A stretch of DNA of 58,335 nucleotides from Cryobacterium sp. Y57 (GCF_002929505.1 NZ_PJJL01000053.1:1-58335); one strand, 5' to 3'. Shown: positions 42,734 to 52,370, counted from the first letter of the stretch. Notes: generated by a model not told the origin, from the sequence alone. Translations and numbers: made by a program.

Positions 42734-44205
42734 CCACACCCGACCCCCAGAGCACACGCTCGAGACTGTGGACACTCCCGGTGCTGCGCCGCTTCGCGCC
42801 GCCCGTCGAGGGGCCTGCCGACGAGGCCAGCGACCGCGACACAGGCGGAGGTCGGGCTGGTTCAGTCGAGATTGTGCCGTGGGCGCTGCCGGGCACGCCG
42901 CTACGCACGCAAGCTGCGGCGGCTCGCCGCGGCTTCTACGCGCCTGCGCTGACCGGTGCGCCGACGACGACGCGGCAGGCCGAGATTCTGAACACCGCTC
43001 TGATCGGCCCGCCGACCGGCACCCGCGGTGTCGTCAACGGGCGGGACGTGTTGTCGCGGACGACGATCTCCCACGACCCCGTCACCGCCTACAACTCCGA
43101 GCCTCGCGAGGTGTCGAGCCCGAACGTGATCGTGATGGGCGACGTCGGCGCCGGGAAGAGCTCGCACACAAAGTGCAATTACGTTGTCCGCCCGCTTCTG
43201 CTGCAGGGGCGGCGTGGGGCGGTGTTTGACAAGAAGGATCAGAATGGGGAGGGCGAGTACTCCAACGTGGTGCGGCATTATGGCTTTGAACCAATCCGGT
43301 TCACCACCGACGGCACCGGCACCACCCTAAACCTGCTCGATCCGATGATCGCCCGCGGCACCGGCGTCAAAGGGCAAACTCGGCTGCTGAACATCGTCAC
43401 CCGCATCGCCCGCGGCGATCAGCCCCTCAGCGAATGGGAGGAGGAAGCCCTCCGTGCGGCGCTGCGCCGTACCGTCGGCCAGGCCCACGGGCGGGCACCG
43501 GTGCTCGCCGACGTGCTGCCGAACCTCGGCCTCGTCGTCGACGATGATGACTACCGCACCCTGTCGGTCACCGCCCGCGACGACCTGCACAAGGCCGGCC
43601 TGTCCGTGAAGTGGACATTGAACGGGCTACTCGACGAATACGCCGGCCTACTCGACGGCGAAACATCCTCCAGAGTCGACCTCAGTGGCAAGCTGACGTC
43701 GTTTGATATTTCGCAGCTGCCCGATGACGGCCCGGCGGTGCCGGTGGTCATGGCGATCGGGAACATGTGGATGCTGGGCCGGCTGCGCAGCGAACGCGAC
43801 TCCGCGACCACCGTCGTCTATGAGGAGGGCTGGCACATGATCGGCGGGCCGTCGGCGCAGCTGATCAAAGCCAACCAAAAACTCTCCCGCGGCCTGGGCA
43901 TCTCGAACGTGTTCGTCATGCACAAAGGCACCGACATTCCCAAGGACTCACCCGGCATGGCGATCATCCAGGAAGCCCAAACCGTGATTGTCTACCGGCA
44001 GTCCCGCCCCGAAGACGCCCACTGGTGCCAGCAGACGTTCGGGTTCGCTCCGGAGACGGCGCGCACCATCGAAACACTGGCGGATGGGCATTACATCTTC
44101 AAGTTCGGGTCGCACCCGGAAGCGCACGTGGAGCACATCCGCTCCGAGTGGGAGCGTCAGCTGACCAACACCGACGAGGGCCTGTCCGTCGGCACCATCT
44201 TCTAA
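42730..44205 (+). CDS. VirB4/TraC-like conjugation ATPase
   Basis: The 491-residue P-loop ATPase has Walker A GDVGAGKSSHTK at about 137-148, Walker B VVYEEGWHM near 355 and a later sensor region VFVMHKGTDIP. It lies in a conjugation operon, so it probably powers type IV secretion assembly. It is shorter than full VirB4 because the N-terminal part is carried by the SCO6880-like neighbour. ATG 42730 is coupled to that gene by a 4-bp overlap. Confidence 0.8.
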   Translation: MTTPDPQSTRSRLWTLPVLRRFAPPVEGPADEASDRDTGGGRAGSVEIVPWALPGTPLRTQAAAARRGFYAPALTGAPTTTRQAEILNTALIGPPTGTRGVVNGRDVLSRTTISHDPVTAYNSEPREVSSPNVIVMGDVGAGKSSHTKCNYVVRPLLLQGRRGAVFDKKDQNGEGEYSNVVRHYGFEPIRFTTDGTGTTLNLLDPMIARGTGVKGQTRLLNIVTRIARGDQPLSEWEEEALRAALRRTVGQAHGRAPVLADVLPNLGLVVDDDDYRTLSVTARDDLHKAGLSVKWTLNGLLDEYAGLLDGETSSRVDLSGKLTSFDISQLPDDGPAVPVVMAIGNMWMLGRLRSERDSATTVVYEEGWHMIGGPSAQLIKANQKLSRGLGISNVFVMHKGTDIPKDSPGMAIIQEAQTVIVYRQSRPEDAHWCQQTFGFAPETARTIETLADGHYIFKFGSHPEAHVEHIRSEWERQLTNTDEGLSVGTIF

Positions 44206-44209
44206 CATC

Positions 44210-45295
44210 ATGGGTTTGGTCAAACTGCTCGCCGCCAGCCTCACCGGCCTGCTCCTGACCGTCGGCGGCACCGTCGCCCTCTCCTCCGGCACCGGTACGA
44301 GCTGCGGCGTGGCCGCGGTCAGCCGGGCGGATGCCGCCGGGCACGACCCGGTCGCCGGGTATAGCGGCGACCAGCTCGCCAACGCCGCCGACATCATCAA
44401 CGCCGGCGCCCAGCTCGGCCTCACCGCCCAGGCGCAAAGCCTCGGCGTGATGACGGCGATGGGGGAGTCCAGCCTGACCAACCTCGACCACGGCGACACC
44501 GCAGGCCCCGACAGCCGCGGCCTGTTCCAACAACGCGCCACCTGGGGATCCCTCGCGGAGCGAATGGACCCCGCCACCGCGGCACGGCTGTTCTTCCAAC
44601 GACTAGTGGCGCTATCGGGGTGGGAGACAATGACGCCGTCGGCGGCAGCATCCGCTGTGCAGATCAATGCCGACCCGAAACACTACGCACCGTTCTTCGC
44701 ACCGGCGACCGACGTCGTCACCGCACTGACCGCAAGTGCTGGCGGCGCGTGTGGTGTCGTGGGCGAGGATGCGGTCGGGCTGGCGCAGCAGCTCGTCACC
44801 GCCGCCGACAACGGGCAGCTGCGCGGCCTCGTCCCGGACCATCTGAAAGAGATCCGGTGGATCGCCAGCGGCCAGACCGTCCCGGACTGCGGGATCGACA
44901 CCCGCATCCTGCAGGTGATGGTCCTGGCCGTCAACCAGTTTCATCACGTCGGTGTCAGCGACATCAACCGCAAATGCACCGGGCAGCTCCTCGGCGCCGG
45001 CACCGCGTCCTCGCACTGGATCAACGGCGGAGGCGGAGCCGTCGACTTCTACTCCCTCGGCAGCCGCAACCTCACCGGCGCTGACGGCCAGTCCCTCCGA
45101 CTGATCGGACTGCTCGACCCGGTCATGCCGACGGGGGCGCGGATCGGGCAGGCAGACTGCCGGCGGGTGGCCGGCATCAACTTGGCGCTGGTGCACTTCA
45201 CCCAGTTCGACGACACTTGCAATCACCTGCACCTCGATGTCGCGTTCACCGACGATCCGACGATCCGACGATCCGACGATCCGACGATCCGATGA
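44210..45295 (+). CDS. Two-domain peptidoglycan hydrolase (transglycosylase plus M15-like)
   Basis: The 361-residue protein has an N-terminal signal or TM segment (residues 5-26). A lysozyme-like domain follows with E86 in MGESSLTN and DTAGPDSRGLFQQ. A C-terminal domain has H269 (SSHWINGG), D279 (AVDFY) and H339-L-H341 (NHLHLDV), resembling the zinc site of M15 peptidases. Together they would open the wall for the conjugation channel. The last 15 residues come from five 8-bp tandem repeats (DDPTIRRS twice), an unusual, frame-sensitive tail. The start is 5 bp after the ATPase stop. Confidence 0.75.
   Translation: MGLVKLLAASLTGLLLTVGGTVALSSGTGTSCGVAAVSRADAAGHDPVAGYSGDQLANAADIINAGAQLGLTAQAQSLGVMTAMGESSLTNLDHGDTAGPDSRGLFQQRATWGSLAERMDPATAARLFFQRLVALSGWETMTPSAAASAVQINADPKHYAPFFAPATDVVTALTASAGGACGVVGEDAVGLAQQLVTAADNGQLRGLVPDHLKEIRWIASGQTVPDCGIDTRILQVMVLAVNQFHHVGVSDINRKCTGQLLGAGTASSHWINGGGGAVDFYSLGSRNLTGADGQSLRLIGLLDPVMPTGARIGQADCRRVAGINLALVHFTQFDDTCNHLHLDVAFTDDPTIRRSDDPTIR
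45251..45290 (+). repeat. Five tandem 8-bp repeats inside the hydrolase 3' end
   Basis: GACGATCC is repeated five times without error across the C-terminal codons. As 8 is not a multiple of 3, gain or loss of one copy shifts the frame of the last codons and moves the stop. Confidence 0.9.
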
Positions 45296-45562
45296 CCGTT
45301 GGCTAACGGCGCAGCCCCACCCACGTCACGGATGCCGCCCGTTCGTTCGAGGAGCATGCTAGCCCGGGCTGGCGCTGACCAACGTGCGCACGATGTGCCG
45401 ACCGGTGGGACAACTGGGCTCGGCGTTCCCTCCGGTCGCTTATTTCCTCACCCACTGGCCCCACCACTCGGTCCCGCACTTAAGGTCGCTCCCTCCCGGG
45501 CACAGCGAACCTCCGCTACCGAACAGCACCACCCCGACAGTGTGAGTGAAAGGAGCCCCGCG

Positions 45563-45805
45563 ATGAACGAAACAGTCGGCATCATCGTTTACACGAAACC
45601 GAACTGCCAGCCCTGCCGGATGACCAAACTCGCCCTCGACCAACAGGGCATCAGCTACACCGTCGTCGACCTCACCGAAACACCCGCCGCCCTCACCTAC
45701 GTGCAAGACGAACTCGGCTACAGCAGCGCTCCCATCGTCGTCATCGACGACCACAACCACTGGGCCGGCTTCCGGCCCGACCTCATCGCCAAAATCGGCG
45801 ACTAA
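45563..45805 (+). CDS. NrdH-like glutaredoxin
   Basis: The 80-residue thioredoxin-fold protein has active site C15-QP-C18 (YTKPNCQPCRMTK) and a cis-Pro region SAPIVVIDD. It resembles NrdH/mycoredoxin-like reductants. It starts at ATG 45563 after a strong AAAGGAG. The open frame upstream to 45299 looks non-coding. Carried on the mobile element; partner unknown. Confidence 0.9.
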   Translation: MNETVGIIVYTKPNCQPCRMTKLALDQQGISYTVVDLTETPAALTYVQDELGYSSAPIVVIDDHNHWAGFRPDLIAKIGD

Positions 45806-46221
45806 CCGCCCGGCCCAGGGACGAGATTCGGGGGAGCCGGGTAGCGCTTCCGGCTAGGAAACGACCAGGTGCGCGCCACGACGCGCGACCAGCGTGGTGA
45901 TTACCACTCGGCGCGGGAGCTCATAAACCTCGGCGTACTCAACCCTGTGAATCGGTGGTCGTACTGCGGAGACGCCGCCTAACACCAAACGCAACCCCGG
46001 GGGAGACCCTGCGGGTCCTCGGATCGCTGCGCGGACGTCATTTATCTTTTTTCGTCTGTCTGGCCGGTCATCGTAGTTCGCTCCCGTGCCTACGTGCCCA
46101 CCTGCTCGGGCGCGGTCGCAAGCTCCCTTATTTCCCCCGACCAGCCGTGCACTTCAGCACTCCCGCTCTCTATCGATTCTCTTGCCAGCCAGGCAAAAAA
46201 ATCAGTTGAGCGGAGAGAATC
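45806..46221. other. Intergenic in the mobile element
   Basis: No complete gene. A 45-codon stop-to-stop frame around 45840-45980 ends RELINLGVLNPVNRWSYCGDAA and could be a gene remnant; it has no strong start. Confidence 0.4.
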
Positions 46222-46830
46222 ATGCACCAGTTCCCCGTCACCACCCGTCCCGAACGCACCAGCGATGACATAGCAGCCGACCGTAAAACGGCCAACGCGT
46301 TCTTTGCCCGATATGCGAACACTGGCAGCCCCAGAACTCAGCGCGACAGAGACGCCCTCATCCGGTTCTACAGCTACGACTGGAACCTCATTTGCTGCGT
46401 CATGGAAGCCAGCGAGTGGTCCCGAATCCACGCAGGCGATACCACCGCGCATCGCACCGCACGACGAGCTAAACGTGCCACCCAAGCAGCACTCAATGAC
46501 TTTCCCACTCGCGACGATTCCCGCCTACGTCCCTATGTGCACGCGGCGACTATGAAGCGCCTGCCGACCCCCGGTGTGACGCCCCGCCCGGTAGGTGAAC
46601 GCCTCACGGCCCGAGGCCAAGCCGACCGCTTCTGGGCCCGGTGCCTAAACCCCACCGCCAAGTTTCGTGCCGCCGTCCTCAACGACGACCAGCCCTTCAG
46701 CCAGTGGCTACTCCTGCACCCCAGCTATGGGCCCCTGCAGGACGCTCCGGAAGGATACTCCGGGACGCTCCGACTGCCCAAGTCGCAACGATTCGTGCCC
46801 GGCTACGTTCGACCCGCGGGAATCAGCTAA
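46222..46830 (+). CDS. Hypothetical protein on the mobile element
   Basis: The 202-residue protein is not recognised. It is rich in Arg, Thr and Ala, has no TM or signal, and contains an Arg-rich patch TARRAKRATQAALNDFP. ATG 46222 follows GGAGAG at good spacing, and codon use looks coding. It stands alone between the conjugation genes and the HsdR remnant. Confidence 0.65.
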   Translation: MHQFPVTTRPERTSDDIAADRKTANAFFARYANTGSPRTQRDRDALIRFYSYDWNLICCVMEASEWSRIHAGDTTAHRTARRAKRATQAALNDFPTRDDSRLRPYVHAATMKRLPTPGVTPRPVGERLTARGQADRFWARCLNPTAKFRAAVLNDDQPFSQWLLLHPSYGPLQDAPEGYSGTLRLPKSQRFVPGYVRPAGIS

Positions 46831-46920
46831 GACCGTGCACTGGAAATAGCCCTCGCCGCCCTCAACAACACCAGACACTAACACCGGGCGAGGCCGCCGC
46901 CTAACGGCGGTTTCACCCCG

Positions 46921-46943
46921 GTGAGGGGGAACGTCCCCCTCAC
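46921..46943. repeat. Perfect 10-bp hairpin with 3-nt loop
   Basis: GTGAGGGGGA and TCCCCCTCAC flank ACG. It precedes a lone DnaA-box-like site and the gene at 47047, in a cytosine/guanine-rich patch. Confidence 0.75.
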
Positions 46944-46963
46944 ACTCCCCGTACAGCGCGACG

Positions 46964-46972
46964 TTATCCACA
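46964..46972 (+). promoter_or_regulatory. Single DnaA-box-like sequence TTATCCACA
   Basis: An exact match to the 9-bp E. coli-type DnaA box, 21 bp after a strong hairpin. A lone site is weak evidence for an origin; no cluster is present. Confidence 0.3.
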
Positions 46973-47046
46973 GATCGCTTGGACGGCCGGCGGCCGCCGG
47001 TTTCCGCGCGTTAGCGTCAAGGCCTACCCGTCAGGAAAGGATCCTC

Positions 47047-47385
47047 ATGCGTTTTCTCAAACTTGCCGTCACCACCTACGGACACGACCGCTCCCGGCCG
47101 ATCATCGGTGCCGACGATGTCTGGATCAACCTCGACCAGGTCGTCTTGATCGAGGAACAGCTCGACAGCAACACCTTCGCGGACGCGGTGCGCGAGGGAA
47201 TCGCGCCGGAAGAGCACTACCCCTGTGTGGAGCTGACGACCTCGAACGGGAGCACACACCTGGTGTCGCTCGGCGTGTACCCAGACCAGGCCAGCGGCTT
47301 CACCACCCTCGCCCGTTTCATTCCCCTGCTCCTCGGCGGCAACGATGATGACGCCCAGCTCGCAGAGATCCTGAGGGATTCCTGA
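47047..47385 (+). CDS. Hypothetical protein on the mobile element
   Basis: The 112-residue acidic protein begins MRFLKLAVTTYGHDRSRPI and contains DVWINLDQVVLIEEQ and VELTTSNGSTHLVSLGVYP, the look of a small beta-rich fold. It has no known motif or TM. ATG 47047 follows GGAAAGGA. It ends 60 bp before the HsdR remnant. Confidence 0.65.
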   Translation: MRFLKLAVTTYGHDRSRPIIGADDVWINLDQVVLIEEQLDSNTFADAVREGIAPEEHYPCVELTTSNGSTHLVSLGVYPDQASGFTTLARFIPLLLGGNDDDAQLAEILRDS

Positions 47386-47444
47386 CCTGCTCAATTGGGT
47401 ACACCTGATGGACGCGCGTCAGTGGCTGACGTTGCACCGCGTCG

Positions 47445-50219
47445 GTGCCAGGTAAAACGCTTCGCCGACCCTGCGCGCGCACGGTGTGGGAGCCCGCGCC
47501 AGGACATCTCGAAAAGGAGTTTGGTGCAGCGTTGGAAGCGTTCCCCTCGGCGCCGGGATCGCACACGTACACACTGGCCAATGGCTCTCGAACGTCGATG
47601 GAGCGAGCAAATATTGGCAACCAAAGTGCCCACTTCATCCGGACGTTCTTCTCGACGGTCCAGTTCGTGTTCGCGGGCAACGACGTCGAGGGTTTGCGCT
47701 ACGGGGTGATTGAAACGGTGGAGAAGTATTGGCTGGAGTGGAAGGAGCCGGAAGAGAGCAACGTCGGCGCTGATTTGGCCGAGCCGCTGGACAGGGCGAT
47801 CTTTCAAATGTGCTCGAAGGAGCGCTTCCTTGAGCTCATCCATGACTTCATGGTGTTCGACGCAGGCAAAAAGAAGACTGCGCGGCACAATCAGTTCTTC
47901 GGAGTGAAGGCTGCTCAAGCCCGCATCGCCAAGCGCGAGGGCGGCATCATCTGGCACACCCAGGGCTCGGGCAAGAGCTTGGTAATGGTGTGGTTGGCCA
48001 AGTGGATCCGCGAGAAACAGCCCGGGTCTCGCGTACTCATAATCACCGACCGCACCGAGCTGGATGAGCAGATCGAAAAGGTTTTTGGCGGGGTCAATGA
48101 AAGCATTTACCGCACAACCTCCGGTACAGACCTATTGACCCAGATCAACAAGCATGACCCCTGGCTCATCTGTTCTCTCGTCCATAAATTCCGCGGGAGT
48201 GACGACGATAAGGATGTCGATCGGGATAGTGAGGACTTCATCGCTCAACTGCGCTCGCGCGTCCTGGCAGGGTTCGCTCCCAAGGGCAACCTGTTCGTCT
48301 TCGTCGACGAGGCGCACCGCACGCAATCGGGCAAGATGCACCGCGCCATGAAAGAGCTACTCCCCGGTGCGGTGTTCATTGGTTTCACGGGCACGCCGCT
48401 GCTCAAGGCGGACGCGGCGACCAGCATCGAGACGTTCGGCTCGTTCATCCACACCTAAAAGTTCAACGAGGCTGTTGGGGACGGTGTCGTGCTCGATCTG
48501 CGCTACGAGGCTCGCAGCATCGAGCAAGATCTGACCAGCCCGGAAAAGGTTGACAAGTGGTTTGAGGCTAAGACGAAGGGCCTTACCGACCTCAGTAAGG
48601 CTCGGCTGAAGAAGAAATGGGGCACGATGCAGAAGATCGTGTCCGCGGAGCCCCGAGCCAAGCGGATAGTCCAGGACATCCTGCTGGACATGGAAACTGA
48701 ACCACGTCTCGTGACTGGCCGCGGGAACGCCATGCTCGTGAGCGAGAGCATCTACCAGGCCTGCAAGTTCTACGAGATGTTCGTCAACGCTGGCTATAAA
48801 GACAAAGTTGCCATCGTCACGAGCTACGTGCCGAACCCCAGCGACATCTCGAAGGAGGACTCGGGTGAAGGGGCGACGGAGACCCTGCGCCAGTACGACA
48901 TCTACCGGCAGATGCTGGCCAGCTTCTTTGGGGTGCCTGCCGACGAGGCTGTGAGTCGCATCGAAGAGTTCGAGAAGGAGGTCAAGCGTCGCTTCATCGA
49001 GGAACCAGGTCAGATGCGCCTGCTCATCGTCGTCGACAAGCTTCTGACCGGCTTCGATGCGCCGAGTGCGACCTACCTGTACATCGACAAGAAGATGCGC
49101 GACCACGGTCTGTTCCAGGCCATCTGCCGTGTCAACCGTCTCGACGGTGATGACAAGACTTACGGCTACATCATCGACTACCGAGACCTGTTCGACTCCA
49201 TGGAGTCGGCCATAACCGACTACACCTCCGGCGCCCTGGACGGCTACGAGGAGAAGGACGTCGAGGGTCTGCTTAAGGACCGCGTCGAGCAGGGTCGCCG
49301 GGATCTCGACGACGCACTCGAGAAGATGCGCGCGTTGGTCGAGCCTGTTTCACCGCCAAAAGGCACGCTGGAATATCAGCACTATTTCGTTGCATCAGTG
49401 CCGGGCGACGCCGGTGCGATCAAGAGCAACGAGGCCAAACGCGTCGCACTGTACAAGGCCGTCGCTGGACTGGTGCGTGCCTACACAGGGCTGGCCAACG
49501 ACCTGGACGCCGCCGGCTATACGTACCGTGAGGCTGCTGCGATCAAGGACGAAGTTACTCATTTTGTGGCTGTCCGCGACGAGGTTGAGCTCGGTGCCGG
49601 CGAAAACATTGACATGAAGCAGTTTGAGGCTGGCATGCGGGCGCTACTGGACAACTACATCCAGGCAGACCCGTCTGACGTCGTCGCCACCTTCGAGAAG
49701 GGCTTAGTCCACCTGATCGTCGAACGTGGCGTGGACGCCCTTGCTTCTCTGCCGGCAAACCTTCGAAAGAACCCGAAAGCTGCGGCGGAAACGATAGTCA
49801 ACAACGTCCGCAAGACCATCGTTGATGAACGCGCCATGAATCCCCGCTACTACGACAAGATGTCCGAGTTGCTCGACGCTCTAATTGAGGAGCGCCGGCA
49901 GGATGCCTTGGATTACAAGGCCTACTTGCAGCAGCTGCTCGATCTCGCGACCAAGGTCGGCAATAAGGAGTCCGACACGGTTTATCCCGAATGGGCCAAC
50001 AATGGTGCGCAGCGTGCGCTGGTGGACTTCAACTTCGCTGATACCAATCTCGCGGTCGTCGTCGATTACACCGTGATGCGCCAAAAGGAGCACGGCTGGG
50101 TTGGCAATCGTATGAAGGAACGAGCTCTGGCCCGGGAGCTACACCGGGTGCTGCCTAACAGCTTCGACCGCTTCGAAGAGCTGTTTGAACTGGTGAGAAT
50201 CCGCGATGAGTACCACTAA
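47445..50219 (+). pseudogene. Type I restriction HsdR remnant: 5'-truncated and split by an ochre codon
   Basis: Recognisable HsdR sequence begins near 47600 (IGNQSAHFIRTFF, then STVQFVFAGNDVEGLRYG). It continues with Walker A HTQGSGKSLVMVWL, TDRTELDEQI, VDEAHRT (the DEAH box), FTGTPLL, and the helical C-terminal domain. At 48456-48458 the frame has TAA where the family has Tyr (HTYKF), so TAC-to-TAA splits it; the same frame continues to 50219. The N-terminal PD-(D/E)xK nuclease domain (about 250-300 residues) is absent. No HsdM or HsdS gene is adjacent. The longer right half (48489-50219) keeps the second motor half only. Confidence 0.88.
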
Positions 50220-50931
50220 CGCCTACCTCAGTGTCGCCGGACTCGACATCGACATCGTCTTTAAGGACATCAAAAACCTGCACATCTCCGTATACCCACC
50301 GGTTGGTCGGGTTCGCGTTGCCGCTCCGCATCGTCTCGACGAGGACGCGATCCGGCGCGCTGTTGTTGAGCGTCTCGCTTGGATCAAGCGGCAGCGCGAG
50401 CAGCTTCGGGATTCTGACCGTCAGACTGAGCGCCAGATGCTCTCCGGCGAGACGCATTACGTGTGGAGTCAGCGTCTCCGCCTCGACTCATCCCGCCACG
50501 GGAGATCAAAGATTAGCGTTGCCGGCACGACGCTGTGGGTGACCACCCCTGCTGACCACAGAGAGGACCAGCGCAGGGCGTTGCTCGACCGCTGGTACCG
50601 AGAGCAGCTCAAGGCTGCCGTTCCGCCGCTGCTAGAAAAATGGCAACCCCTCGTCGGCGAGGAAGTACAAAAGTTCGTTGTGCGCCGTATGAAGACTAAG
50701 TGGGGTACCTGCCAAGCCAGTTCCCGTGCCATCTGGCTCAACCCCGAGCTCGCGAAGAAGAACCCGCGCTGCCTCGAGTACATCGTGGTTCACGAACTGA
50801 CCCACTTCATCGAGCGCACCCACAATGAACACTTCGTCGAACTCATGGACCGTCACATGCCCGACTGGCAGGTCCGTCGCGATGAACTGAACGACGCGCC
50901 GTTGGCCAGCGAGGTGTGGGATGCCAAATAG
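50206..50931 (+). CDS. YgjP-type zinc metallopeptidase (DUF45)
   Basis: The 241-residue protein has the zinc motif H196-ELT-H200 (VVHELTHFIERTHNEHF), followed by H209 as likely third ligand, and RRMKTKWGTCQASSRAIWLN, the DUF45/YgjP signature. Such genes commonly sit after hsdR in type I restriction operons, and the 14-bp overlap with the hsdR remnant fits that. Unlike hsdR it is intact, so it may still be made from internal initiation. Confidence 0.88.
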   Translation: MSTTNAYLSVAGLDIDIVFKDIKNLHISVYPPVGRVRVAAPHRLDEDAIRRAVVERLAWIKRQREQLRDSDRQTERQMLSGETHYVWSQRLRLDSSRHGRSKISVAGTTLWVTTPADHREDQRRALLDRWYREQLKAAVPPLLEKWQPLVGEEVQKFVVRRMKTKWGTCQASSRAIWLNPELAKKNPRCLEYIVVHELTHFIERTHNEHFVELMDRHMPDWQVRRDELNDAPLASEVWDAK

Positions 50932-51000
50932 TCAAGAAAACTACAGGCAGCGGCACCACACCACATCCCCTTTTATACAGTGCGCGGGCTCAATGATCGC

Positions 51001-51042
51001 CGCAAGCCGCAAGCCGCAAGCCGCAAGCCGCAAGCCGCAAGC
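51001..51042. repeat. Six tandem 7-bp repeats
   Basis: CGCAAGC is repeated six times exactly in the 206-bp gap between the peptidase gene and the membrane-protein gene. Confidence 0.9.
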
Positions 51043-51137
51043 AAGCTGGACCGAGGCATCACGCATCCCCCGGGATGCAGACCGGGCAGCCAACCATCAA
51101 CGGCTTAGCCCAGCGAGGGTTTGCTAGGTTCAATCAG

Positions 51138-52370
51138 TCAGTGGTCTGAGAACGTCAACATCAGGGCATCGTGAGGTGGCCATTTCTGTCGGGCTTCCAG
51201 GGAACGAGGCGCCGGGAGGTAAGTGGTGGCCTCTAATTCGGATTCAGGCGTAAGGATTTCTTCTGTCGCGTCTATGCCGAGCAAAACCTGAGCCGGTGGC
51301 GGACTATACCTAGAAGTGCCTTGCTGGATGACGACGCTGGCCGAATATAGGACTCGGCGGCGCAGCTCCCAGACGAAGTCCAGAAGCTCCTCTCGCAAGT
51401 TTCTACTGGCTAACACTCCATCGAGTCTTGATGCATCCCCGGTAAGGACTTCACGGAAGGGAAGGCTCGTCACACGCGTGAGCGCATAAAACAGACTGGC
51501 GCGCAACGCACTATCGAGGGGAGCCGGTACAGGGAGCGCGAATGGCGCCGGCGGGTAGGGAGTGAGAGCAGCTTCGAGGTCAGTGGCTGCTTTGAGTAAT
51601 TGCGACTCGGAGTCATCGGTGATGAGTTGTCGGTGGAGCGCGGAAAGGGATTCTTGGAGCAAGTCAAGTCGTACGTCGAATGTCTTGTGTTGTTGTCCGT
51701 AAGTCGTTAGGAAGACTGCCGCGACAGCGATGACCACGCCGATCGTTGCCACCTGGCTTTGCAATTGGGATGCCGCGACGGTTGACACGGCACCCGCAAC
51801 CACGCAGGCGATGAGCCACACAAGTAAGGACCATGTCCGAGCTCGCCCGGGTCTAGCCCGTGTGAGAACCCCGATTATCGGTGGGCTCGCCGACAGGGCG
51901 GAGACGGCAAGCGCAACGGCGATCAATTGCACTGCCAGGATTACAACAAAGGACGCAACCGAGGTGGCACCTTGTGCATTGGCGAAAGCCCAGAAGGCGA
52001 CGACGATCGAGAGGGCAAGAGATACTATGCGACCAATGATGCGGCGGGCCACTTCGGTTGCGCGAACGTACTGGTTGAACCATCGCGCAGATTTGTCGTT
52101 GCCGGCCCACACCGCCAAAAGTGCTCCCAAGCCCAGAGCGAGGATGCCAACGACTAGGAGGACAAAATGCCAAAAGCCTCCGTGTTCTTCTGCGAGCACA
52201 CTGCCGACAAGGACGGCCGCCCCACCCGCGACGATTAGGCCAATTCCGAGGGCGACCCACCCTCCGTGCGGCCCCGCCGTCCGACGGGTTGGTGTCGTCT
52301 CATCAGAGAGAATCACAGCCGCCTGCCAGAGCAGTGAGTGGGATGTCTTGATGATCTTTGGGCGTGTCAT
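51138..52370 (-). CDS. Unknown six-TM membrane protein linked to the ABC-3C operon
   Basis: The 410-residue protein has six clear hydrophobic helices between about residues 38 and 222: WVALGIGLIVAGGAAVLVG, WHFVLLVVGILALGLGALLA, IVSLALSIVVAFWAF, VVILAVQLIAVALAVSAL, LLVWLIACVVAGAVSTVA and GVVIAVAAVFLTTY. A soluble C-terminal part of about 190 residues follows. No family is recognised. It lies 80 bp downstream of the ABC-3C ATPase on the same strand with no terminator seen between, so it is probably co-transcribed. A membrane-damaging or anchoring role is only a guess. Confidence 0.65.
   Translation of the reverse strand: MTRPKIIKTSHSLLWQAAVILSDETTPTRRTAGPHGGWVALGIGLIVAGGAAVLVGSVLAEEHGGFWHFVLLVVGILALGLGALLAVWAGNDKSARWFNQYVRATEVARRIIGRIVSLALSIVVAFWAFANAQGATSVASFVVILAVQLIAVALAVSALSASPPIIGVLTRARPGRARTWSLLVWLIACVVAGAVSTVAASQLQSQVATIGVVIAVAAVFLTTYGQQHKTFDVRLDLLQESLSALHRQLITDDSESQLLKAATDLEAALTPYPPAPFALPVPAPLDSALRASLFYALTRVTSLPFREVLTGDASRLDGVLASRNLREELLDFVWELRRRVLYSASVVIQQGTSRYSPPPAQVLLGIDATEEILTPESELEATTYLPAPRSLEARQKWPPHDALMLTFSDH

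Noticed and set aside
41063..44205. Complete conjugative element
   Set aside because: No relaxase, coupling protein or full integrase is present in the window.
46964..46972. Chromosomal or plasmid origin
   Set aside because: Only one DnaA-box-like site is present, with no AT-rich region or initiator gene.
51001..51042. CRISPR array
   Set aside because: The repeats are 7 bp, contiguous and have no spacers.
50921..51127. Small gene spanning the 7-bp repeats
   Set aside because: It has no ribosome-binding site, its middle is only repeat-encoded, and it overlaps the end of the peptidase gene.
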